Origin: JBQTKD01 sp052386455
GTDB lineage: Bacteria > Actinomycetota > Actinomycetes > Sporichthyales > Sporichthyaceae
DNA length: 64,000 bases
Assembly (NCBI GenBank): GCA_052386455.1
Contig: JBQTKD010000082.1
Location: 62,001 to 126,000 of the forward strand
Direction of reading: 5' to 3'
This document shows positions 25,881-32,783 of this stretch, piece after piece. A model generated the notes under the pieces. It worked only from the letters and a program-made list of their open reading frames with translations. It did not search any database and was not told where the DNA came from. The first letter of the stretch is position 1; each line of letters begins with the position of its first letter. A program made the position numbers and the translations under genes.

Positions 25881-27359
25881 CTACTCCCCCGGCGCGGGCG
25901 GGCGGTAGACGGGCAGCGCCCCGATCTTCCGCACGGTGAAGGCGGGGATCGGGTCGCCTACCTCGCCGTCGCGGGCGGGCGGAAGGTCCGCGCGGATCGC
26001 GCGGACGCGGAGCTCGTCGACCTGCTTGGCGTCGAGGACCGGGCAACGGTCGAGGCGGCCGAGCAGGACGGCGGCGATCAGGCGAGTGCGTGCGTACGGG
26101 TGGCCGGCGTCGACGAGCCGGACGTCGACGAGGCCGTCGTCGAGGCGGGTGCGGTACGTGGGCGCGAATCCACGAGGCGAGAAGGCGCAGTTGCCCAGGA
26201 AGAGCATCCACGCGCTGCGCCGAACGCCGTCGACTTCGATCTCGATCGGTTCGTAGTCGCGCAGCACGCGGCCGATGGCGACGAGCAGTGCGGGCCACTT
26301 GCCGATGCGGTCTTCGAGCTGCTCCCGGGCCGCGACCAGCTCGGGGTAGACGCCGACGCTCGCCGCGTTGAGGAACACCTGCGGCTCGCCGTCGGCGGGG
26401 ACGATCGCCGCGAGGTCGACGAGTTCGCCCGCGCCGGCTCGCCAAGCCTCGACGACGTCGTCCGGGGTGTTCAGGCCGAGTTCGGCGGCGAAGTGGTTGA
26501 GCGTCCCGCCGGGAACCACCAGCAGCGGTAGTCCGGCGTCTGCCGCGACCTGAGCGGCCGCGTTCACGGAGCCGTCGCCGCCGGAGACGCCGAGGACGGA
26601 GCATTCGGCGGCCGCCTTGCGCAGTGCTTCGAGCAGGTCCTCGCCCTCGGCCAACTGCCGGATCGTCGCTGCCGGCCAGGCCTCGGCCAGCCGCTCGATC
26701 AGCTGCTCCGGGCCGTTCGGTCCCGAGGACGGGTTGACGATCACGTGGAGGCCCGTTCCGTCGCCGAGCTTCGGCAGCTCGATCTCGCTGCCACGCCCCA
26801 ATTGGCCCGCCGGCGGGGGCCGCAGCGGCCAGACCTTGGCGAGCAGCAGCGTGGCGGCGGTGCCGAGGGCGAGCCCGGCGACGACGTCGGTCGGAAAGTG
26901 CGCGCCGGTGTGGACCCGAGACCAGGCAACGCCGCCGGCCAGGACCCCGACCCCGGCGCCCAGCACCGGGCGTTCCAGCGCGACGCCGGTGGCGAACGCG
27001 GCAGCCGATGCGGAGTGGCCGGACGGGAAGGACCAGGTCGTCGGGTGTCGGCGCAGCCGGCGTGCCATCAGGACGGCCGTCGCGTCCGGGCGGCCGCGGC
27101 GGAACACCAGCTTCGCGGGGCCGTTGGCGATCCCGCTGGCCAGGGCCAGGCCCGCCATGCCGCGCAGCGCCGCCCGCCGGTTCTCCCTGCCGCCGCTCGC
27201 GGCGAGCGCGGCGGCGAGGCCGGACCACAGGACGCCGTGGTCGGCGAGCCGGGAGAGCTTGGGCAGCACCGCGTCGAGCAGAGGGGTCGGCTGGGCGTGG
27301 ACCCTGGCGAGGATCGTCTGGTCCAGCGCGGCCACCCACGGTCCTACGTTTCGCAACAC
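25881..27359 (-). CDS. Bifunctional PAP2 phosphatase / diacylglycerol-kinase-family protein
   Basis: About 492 residues. The GTG at 27359 is chosen for the AAGGGAG ribosome site seven bases upstream; the frame is open to 27449. The N-terminal PAP2 domain has the three signature parts KLVFRRGRPD, WSFPSGHSASA and SRVHTGAHFPTDVVAG within about residues 50-200, among hydrophobic helices. The C-terminal lipid-kinase domain (from about 205) has VIVNPSSGPN, LGVSGGDGSVNAAA and VPGGTLNHFAAELG, the ATP-binding and catalytic motifs of DagK/LCB5 kinases. One chain thus carries a lipid-phosphate phosphatase and a lipid kinase. It probably acts at the inner face of the membrane in phospholipid recycling. 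It is divergent from the redoxin gene. Confidence 0.9.
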   Translation of the reverse strand: MLRNVGPWVAALDQTILARVHAQPTPLLDAVLPKLSRLADHGVLWSGLAAALAASGGRENRRAALRGMAGLALASGIANGPAKLVFRRGRPDATAVLMARRLRRHPTTWSFPSGHSASAAAFATGVALERPVLGAGVGVLAGGVAWSRVHTGAHFPTDVVAGLALGTAATLLLAKVWPLRPPPAGQLGRGSEIELPKLGDGTGLHVIVNPSSGPNGPEQLIERLAEAWPAATIRQLAEGEDLLEALRKAAAECSVLGVSGGDGSVNAAAQVAADAGLPLLVVPGGTLNHFAAELGLNTPDDVVEAWRAGAGELVDLAAIVPADGEPQVFLNAASVGVYPELVAAREQLEDRIGKWPALLVAIGRVLRDYEPIEIEVDGVRRSAWMLFLGNCAFSPRGFAPTYRTRLDDGLVDVRLVDAGHPYARTRLIAAVLLGRLDRCPVLDAKQVDELRVRAIRADLPPARDGEVGDPIPAFTVRKIGALPVYRPPAPGE

Positions 27360-27442
27360 CCACACGCTCCCTTCGCCGGTCACACTCTTCCCCGGGTAGC
27401 ACCAGACCAATCCCCGGGTGCCGGAGCCGGCAGGATCGGGCC

Positions 27443-27997
27443 ATGGCAATTGCGTCGCACATGGTTCCGCTCGGCACCCCGGCCCCGGACTTCACGCTCC
27501 CGTCCATCGCCGGTGGCACGGTGGCGCTCGCGGACGTGCTCGGAGCGCCCGCGGTGCTGGTCGCTTTCCTGTCCGCGCACTGCCCGTACGTGAAGCACAT
27601 CCAGGGGACGCTCGGCCCGGTGGCCGCGGAGCTCACCGCGGCGGGCGCCGTGGTTCTAGGGATCTGCAGCAACGACGTGGGCCGGTACCCCGACGACGGA
27701 CCTGCCGGGCTCGCCGCACAGGGCTTCGGCTTCCCGTACCTGGTCGACGAGTCCCAGGAGATCGCGCGCGCCTACCGGGCCGCGTGCACCCCGGACTTCT
27801 TTCTGTACGACGCGGCGGGCGCGCTCGCCTGGCGCGGACAGTTCTGCGACTCGCGGCCGAGCAACGGCCTGCCGGTGACCGGCGCGACGCTGCGCGAGGC
27901 CGTCGAGTTGGTACTCGCGGGCAAGACCGTGCCCGAGCCGCACGTCCCGAGCATCGGCTGCGGCATCAAATGGCGACCGGGCAACGAACCGAACTGA
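27443..27997 (+). CDS. AhpC/TSA-type thioredoxin-like protein
   Basis: 184 residues. GTPAPDFTLPSIAGGTVALADVLGAPAVLVAFLSAHCPYVKHI (about 10-52) is a redoxin domain with a single N-terminal cysteine in HCPYV. The second position of a C-x-x-C pair is V, so it is not a dithiol thioredoxin. LVDESQEIARAYRAACTPDFFLYDAAGAL is the cis-proline region, and another cysteine lies in the ending SIGCGIKW. Proteins of this layout are annotated as thioredoxin-family or thiol peroxidase-like, with unproved activity. The next gene follows after 11 bases, so they form an operon. Confidence 0.85.
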   Translation: MAIASHMVPLGTPAPDFTLPSIAGGTVALADVLGAPAVLVAFLSAHCPYVKHIQGTLGPVAAELTAAGAVVLGICSNDVGRYPDDGPAGLAAQGFGFPYLVDESQEIARAYRAACTPDFFLYDAAGALAWRGQFCDSRPSNGLPVTGATLREAVELVLAGKTVPEPHVPSIGCGIKWRPGNEPN

Positions 27998-28008
27998 AGG
28001 GCCTACCG

Positions 28009-28542
28009 ATGTCCGTCGCACGCGCACACGAAGTTGCCGACGAACTGTTCGAGCGGCACGGCGCCACGTTCGGTGCGAACCTGCCGACGTACCGCGGGCA
28101 CGTCCACCGGGTCGTCGGTCTCGTGGGGCTGCAGACCGCGATCCCGGAGGAGAAGGCCGGCGCCGTCGGGGTCGCGGCGTTCTTCCACGACGCCGGGATC
28201 TGGTTCGACAGGACCTGGGACTACCTGCCACCCTCGGCCCGCCGCGCGGTCGAGGAGATCGGATCCGAGTCCGAGTACGCCGGGCTGGTCGACGCCCTGG
28301 TCGGCGAGCATCACCGGTTGCGGCGGGCGAAGCACGGCGATCCGCTCGTCGAGGCGTTTCGGCGAGCGGACCTGACCGACGTGACCGCAGGGCTGATCGG
28401 CGTGCCCGGAGCCTCCCGCAGGGACTACCGCAGCTTGTCCGCCACCTATTCGGCGAAGGGTTTCCGGCCCATGCTGGTCAAGGCCTTCGGCCGCGGGCTG
28501 CGCGAGAAGCCGTGGAACCCGGCACCCATGCTCAAGTTCTGA
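28009..28542 (+). CDS. HD-domain hydrolase-like protein
   Basis: 177 residues. H-V-H-R-V-V near residue 36, the A-A-F-F-H-D-A-G doublet near 63 and LVGEHHRLRR near 103 give the metal ligands of an HD domain (H...HD...H). The ending KGFRPMLVKAFGRGLREKPWNPAPML is conserved-looking but unassigned. HD proteins of this size act as phosphohydrolases on nucleotides or small phosphates, and the substrate here is unknown. It starts 11 bases after the redoxin stop with an AAGG ribosome site, so they are co-transcribed. Confidence 0.8.
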   Translation: MSVARAHEVADELFERHGATFGANLPTYRGHVHRVVGLVGLQTAIPEEKAGAVGVAAFFHDAGIWFDRTWDYLPPSARRAVEEIGSESEYAGLVDALVGEHHRLRRAKHGDPLVEAFRRADLTDVTAGLIGVPGASRRDYRSLSATYSAKGFRPMLVKAFGRGLREKPWNPAPMLKF

Positions 28543-28577
28543 CGCTGCACGCGTTGCCTACTGCCGGAGGTGGCCAG

Positions 28578-30290
28578 ATGCCCACGAACACCGTTGCCCG
28601 CCTGGGTCTGTCGTCGATCGCCGTCGTCGTACTGGCCGCGGGGTGCGGCGGCGCCGACGAGGTGCGGTCCGCGGCGGCGCCGTCGCCCAGCGTCGCGGCG
28701 CCCGCCGAACACGACGATCACGCCGAACACGCCACGGACAAGCTCGGCACCGTGTCGTTCCCGGTTTCCTGCACACCCGAGGCACAGGCCGAGTTCAACC
28801 GGGGCACCGCGCAGTTGCACTCGTTCTGGTTCGCCCCCGCCACCGCGAGCTTCAAGCGCGTCGTCGAACTGGACGGCACGTGCGCGATGGGCCATTGGGG
28901 CCAGGCGATGAGCTCGCTCGGCAACCCCTTCGCGTGGCCGCTGGCGGGCCAACCCCTGGTCGACGGACGGGCCGCGGCCGACCGTGCCGTGGCCGTCGGC
29001 ACCGCTACGCCGCGCGAGAAGGCCTACGTGGACGCCGTCGGCGTGTTCTACCGGGACGCCGACACGGTCGACCACGTCACCCGGGCCACCGCCTACGCCC
29101 AGGCCATGGGGCAACTCGTCGAGGCGAACCCGGAGGACACCGAGGCGAAGATCTTCTACGCCCTCGCGCTGGACGCCACCGCCAAGCCCACCGACAAGAC
29201 CTACGCGAACCAGAAGCAGGCCGCGGCACTCCTGGAGCCGATCTTCGTCGCCCAACCCGATCACCCGGGCGTGGCGCACTATCTGATCCACACCTACGAC
29301 TACCCGACCGGCGCGAACGCGGCCTTGACCGCGGCGCAGCGGTACTCGTCCATCGCGCCGGCGGCGCCGCACGCCCTGCACATGCCGTCGCACATCTTCA
29401 CCCGGCTCGGCGATTGGGACGCCTCGATTCGCTCGAACGACGCCTCGGCCAAGGCCGCGCGGAACGAGCTGACGGCGGACCATCCGCAGGGGGCCGGCTC
29501 CTACAACGCCCTGCACGCGCTGGACTATCTGATGTACGCCTACCTGCAGACCGGTCGCGACCAAGCCGCACAGGGCGTGCTCGCCGAGATCAACGCCATT
29601 TCGAAGCTCGACCTCGAGACCTTCGCCGGGGCCTACGCGTTCGCGGCAATCCCCGCTCGCCTCGCGTTCGAGCGCGGCGAGTGGCAGCAGGCCGCGAACC
29701 TGACCCTGCATCCGGCGAACCTGGACTGGAAGCGCTTCCCCCAGGCCGAGGCCGTCAACGCCTTCGCCCGCGGACTGGGCGCCGCGCGAAACGGCGACGC
29801 GGCGGCGGCCGCCGTCGAACTAGCGCGCCTCGACGCGCTCAAGACCGCCCTGGTCGCGGCGAAACAGGCCTATTGGGCAGGGCAGGTCGACATTCAGAAG
29901 GCGGAGATCGAGGCCTGGGTGGCGCTGGTGAAGGGCGACGGTACCGAGGCGCTCAAGCTGATGCGTGCGGCGACGGACCTCGAGGCGGCCACCGAGAAGC
30001 ACCCCGTGATGCCGGGACCGCTGGTACCGGCGCGAGAGTTGCTCGGCGAGATGCTCCTCGTGCTCGAACAGCCCGCCGCGGCACTGGCCGAGTTCGAGGC
30101 CACGGCGCAGGTGGAGCCGAACCGCTTCCGCTCTCTCTACGGCGCCGGCAGGGCGGCGGAGCTGGCCGGCGACGCGACCAAGGCTCGCAGCGCCTACGAG
30201 CAGTTGGTCCAGTTGGCCGCCAACGGCGACGGCCAACGTCCGGACCTGGCCACGGCGAAGGCCTATCTGGCCAAGGCGCCGTCGAACTGA
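28578..30290 (+). CDS. TPR-containing lipoprotein, 570 aa
   Basis: ATG at 28578 preceded by GGAGG. A lipoprotein signal with lipobox LAAGC (about residue 22) is followed by a His/Glu-rich linker (PAEHDDHAEHA). The rest is helical, with tetratricopeptide-like repeats most evident at both ends: FNRGTAQLHSFWFAPATASFKRVVELDGTCAMGHWGQAM and LVLEQPAAALAEFEATAQVEPNRFRSLYGAGRAAELAGDATKARSAYEQLVQL. A conserved middle (HPGVAHYLIHTYDYP, APHALHMPSHIFTRLGDW) has several histidines that could bind metal. It is probably an outer-face scaffold. No enzyme activity is claimed. Confidence 0.8.
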   Translation: MPTNTVARLGLSSIAVVVLAAGCGGADEVRSAAAPSPSVAAPAEHDDHAEHATDKLGTVSFPVSCTPEAQAEFNRGTAQLHSFWFAPATASFKRVVELDGTCAMGHWGQAMSSLGNPFAWPLAGQPLVDGRAAADRAVAVGTATPREKAYVDAVGVFYRDADTVDHVTRATAYAQAMGQLVEANPEDTEAKIFYALALDATAKPTDKTYANQKQAAALLEPIFVAQPDHPGVAHYLIHTYDYPTGANAALTAAQRYSSIAPAAPHALHMPSHIFTRLGDWDASIRSNDASAKAARNELTADHPQGAGSYNALHALDYLMYAYLQTGRDQAAQGVLAEINAISKLDLETFAGAYAFAAIPARLAFERGEWQQAANLTLHPANLDWKRFPQAEAVNAFARGLGAARNGDAAAAAVELARLDALKTALVAAKQAYWAGQVDIQKAEIEAWVALVKGDGTEALKLMRAATDLEAATEKHPVMPGPLVPARELLGEMLLVLEQPAAALAEFEATAQVEPNRFRSLYGAGRAAELAGDATKARSAYEQLVQLAANGDGQRPDLATAKAYLAKAPSN

Positions 30291-30297
30291 CCGGTCG

Positions 30298-31281
30298 TCA
30301 GAACTTGTCGACGCACTCCCAGAACGCATCCCGCAGAGCGTGGCGCGTGGTCTGCGGGAGGTCGTAGACGCCGAGCCTGTTCGACAGGTCGGTGAGCAGC
30401 GTGCGGTCCACCTCGGTCGGAATGCTGGGCTTGGCCGCCAGCAGGTCGTCCCGGTTCGCCGCAGTCGCGTTGTGCCACCAGGTGAGCACGACGCTGTCGA
30501 CGACGAAGGCGATGGCCTCGGCGACGGCCGGGTCCTCGGCGGAGTAGTACCCGCCGGTCGCCGTCGCGTAGGCCGGGCGCGGCACGGGCCGTTCGGCCGC
30601 GCGGAACGGGACCACGGACATGGACGGCACGATCGACAACGGGGTCGGCCGCGCGGCGGGGACCGGTTCCACTCGCGGAACCGGCAGCACCGCTGCCGGA
30701 GCGGACTGCTGCAGCGGGAGGACGGGTGAGGCAACGCTGCGGTGCACGTGAGCGTCGATGGACGCGCCTTCGATGCGCACCAGACGGTCCACCGTGATCT
30801 GCAGATTCGTGGACACGGCGATCGCGGAGTCGTTCTCGTCCGGCACGACGAGCGCGACGACCTGGACGCCCAACTGCTGCGCGGCCTCGACGGCTTCGGA
30901 CAGGTCGTCGTCGCCGGAGAGCAGGTAGGCGACCTCGACGGTGCGGTTGCGCGAGTGCGCGATCAGGTCGAGCGCCAACTTGAGGTCGACGCCCTTCTGC
31001 TCGCCGTTGAAGCCGGAGCGGCCCAGGCGCAGCTTCACCTTGGGCAGCAAGCCGATTTCCTTCTGCCCGGGCAGCGCGCTCCCCTGCCGGGTCCCGGCGT
31101 CGTACCAGTGGATGCGCAGCAGCGGCATGCCGCTGTCCGCCTGTACCTGGTTGGCGAGGTCGGCCAACAGGCCGGCAACGTCCACGTCGGTCGCCCCACG
31201 CAGAGACGCGCCGGTCACGCGGGTCGAGGCGGCGGCCATCAGATAACCCGCGTCGACGAACAACGAGCAGTAGGCGGTCAC
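30298..31281 (-). CDS. NYN-domain (PIN-like) nuclease-family protein
   Basis: 327 residues from the GTG at 31281, chosen for GGAAAGG nine bases upstream. The N-terminal NYN domain has acidic positions in LFVDAGYL (start), KGVDLKLALDLIAHSRN and YLLSGDDDLSEAVEAAQQLGVQVV, the pattern of PIN-like ribonucleases (LabA/NYN group). A Pro/Val-rich linker (about 185-240) joins a C-terminal helical domain of about 85 residues that ends LGVYDLPQTTRHALRDAFWECVDKF. This is probably an RNA-processing enzyme in the cytoplasm. The target is not known, and the C-terminal domain may supply binding specificity. Confidence 0.82.
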   Translation of the reverse strand: MTAYCSLFVDAGYLMAAASTRVTGASLRGATDVDVAGLLADLANQVQADSGMPLLRIHWYDAGTRQGSALPGQKEIGLLPKVKLRLGRSGFNGEQKGVDLKLALDLIAHSRNRTVEVAYLLSGDDDLSEAVEAAQQLGVQVVALVVPDENDSAIAVSTNLQITVDRLVRIEGASIDAHVHRSVASPVLPLQQSAPAAVLPVPRVEPVPAARPTPLSIVPSMSVVPFRAAERPVPRPAYATATGGYYSAEDPAVAEAIAFVVDSVVLTWWHNATAANRDDLLAAKPSIPTEVDRTLLTDLSNRLGVYDLPQTTRHALRDAFWECVDKF

Positions 31282-31469
31282 AACGGGCCTTTCCAAACAA
31301 ATGTGCACCCACGAGGGGGCCGCGGCGGTGCGGTCCGGCTATGACGCCGAACGGCGTGATCGCGGATCCCCCAAACGGACCGGATCGACCGAACGTCGAC
31401 AAGCACTGTCCGAACGGATGAGTCGGGCATCCGCCCCACCCGCCCCACGCCGCGTTGTCAAGAGACACC

Positions 31470-31580
31470 TGCGCACAGGCGATTGAGGCGAGCGGAGCGG
31501 AAGAGCCTGTTTGCGAGCTTGCGAGCGGCTCTGGCGATCCCGAGCCGATTGAGCCTGTTGACGAGCGAAGCGAGGAACAC
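31470..31580. repeat. REP-like palindromic repeats in a 380-base intergenic region
   Basis: The divergent gap 31282-31661 holds no gene. Its middle carries AGAGCCTGTTTGCGAGCTTG and its partial inverse CGAGCGGCTCT, a second GATTGAGCCTGTTGACGAGC copy and repeated GCGAGCGGAGCGG-like blocks. GCGAGCTTGCGAGCG (about 31514-31528) recurs on the other strand near 10460. This is the look of dispersed bacterial REP elements. Promoters for both flanking genes should also lie here but were not located with confidence. Confidence 0.4.
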
Positions 31581-31661
31581 GACAGCCGAAAGGGTTGCTC
31601 CGGCGCCCGGTTTGTCCGGGTTTGTGGAGCCGTCTCGGCTGACACTCCTAGGCTGCGGGCC

Positions 31662-32702
31662 ATGTTCGACGTACGGACGCTGGCCAAGCCGATCGTCCAG
31701 GCGCCCCTGGCGGGCGGCGCCTCTACCCCGGCGCTGGCCGCCGCCGTCTCGAGCGCCGGTGGGCTGGGGTTCTTGGCGGCGGGCTACAAGACGGTCGACG
31801 CGCTCGCGGCGGACCTCGCCGATCTGCGTAGTCGGACTGCGGCGCCGTTCGGAGTGAACCTGTTCGCAAACCCCGGGCACGGGGCGGGCGAGGGCGAGGT
31901 GGCGGCGTACGCCGCACGACTGGCCGCCGAGGGCGCGACGCTGGGCGAGCCTCGCTGGGACGACGACGGGTACGCCGCCAAACTCGACCTGCTCTGCACG
32001 GACCCGGTGCCGGTCGTCTCGGTGACCTTTGCGGCGCCCTCGACCGGCGACGTCGCGCGCCTGCACGCCGTCGACACCGCGGTCTGGGTCACCGTGACGA
32101 CGGTCGACGAGGCGAAGGCCGCAGTGGCGGTGGGCGCGGACGCGCTCGTGCTGCAGGGCGTCGAGGCCGGCGGGCACCGCGGCACCTTCGACGACTCCGC
32201 GCCCGGGGACGTCGGTCTGTTGGCGCTGCTGCAGACCGTCTCGGCGGCCGTGGCGCTGCCGTTGGTCGCGACGGGCGGGATTGCCACGGGGGCGGGAATC
32301 GCGGCGGCGTTGGCGTCCGGGGCGTCGGCTGCGCAGCTGGGAACGGCGTTCATGCGTTGCCCGGAGGCGGGCACGGCACCGGTCCACCGCGCGGCGCTCG
32401 GCGGGACGGCGCCGACGGCGGTAACGCGGGCGTTCACCGGCCGCTCCGCGCGTGGCATCCGCAACCGGTTCCTCGACGAGCACGCCGACGCCCCCAGCGC
32501 GTACCCGCAGGTGCACCACCTCACCGCCCCCATGCGCGCGGCGGCTCGGACCGCGGGCGACGCAGACGCGCTGCACCTGTGGGCGGGTCAGGCCTACCCG
32601 TTGACTCGGGACATGCCCGCCGGCGTGCTGGTCTCGCTCCTGGACACCCGTGCTCGGGCGGTGCTTCGCGACGCCGCCGCACGCTGGCAGGCCTCGCCTT
32701 GA
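31662..32702 (+). CDS. Nitronate monooxygenase (FMN-dependent)
   Basis: 346 residues. PIVQAPLAGGASTPALAAAVSSAGGLGFLAAGY is the N-terminal FMN-binding TIM-barrel motif of the NMO/2-nitropropane dioxygenase family. VLQGVEAGGHRGTF, with its conserved histidine, VATGGIATGAGIAAALASGASAAQLGTAFM and RAFTGRSARGIRNRF are also typical. It oxidises alkyl nitronates such as propionate-3-nitronate, a toxin detoxification role in the cytoplasm. ATG start, with TAGGCT seven bases upstream. The M16 peptidase gene follows after 81 bases. Confidence 0.92.
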   Translation: MFDVRTLAKPIVQAPLAGGASTPALAAAVSSAGGLGFLAAGYKTVDALAADLADLRSRTAAPFGVNLFANPGHGAGEGEVAAYAARLAAEGATLGEPRWDDDGYAAKLDLLCTDPVPVVSVTFAAPSTGDVARLHAVDTAVWVTVTTVDEAKAAVAVGADALVLQGVEAGGHRGTFDDSAPGDVGLLALLQTVSAAVALPLVATGGIATGAGIAAALASGASAAQLGTAFMRCPEAGTAPVHRAALGGTAPTAVTRAFTGRSARGIRNRFLDEHADAPSAYPQVHHLTAPMRAAARTAGDADALHLWAGQAYPLTRDMPAGVLVSLLDTRARAVLRDAAARWQASP

Positions 32703-32783
32703 GCGACGTCTTTGGGCGTCGCTGACCCGATGAGTCCTCGTGCGGGCTAGCGTGGCTGCCCAACGCGCGAAGGGGGCTGCCAG

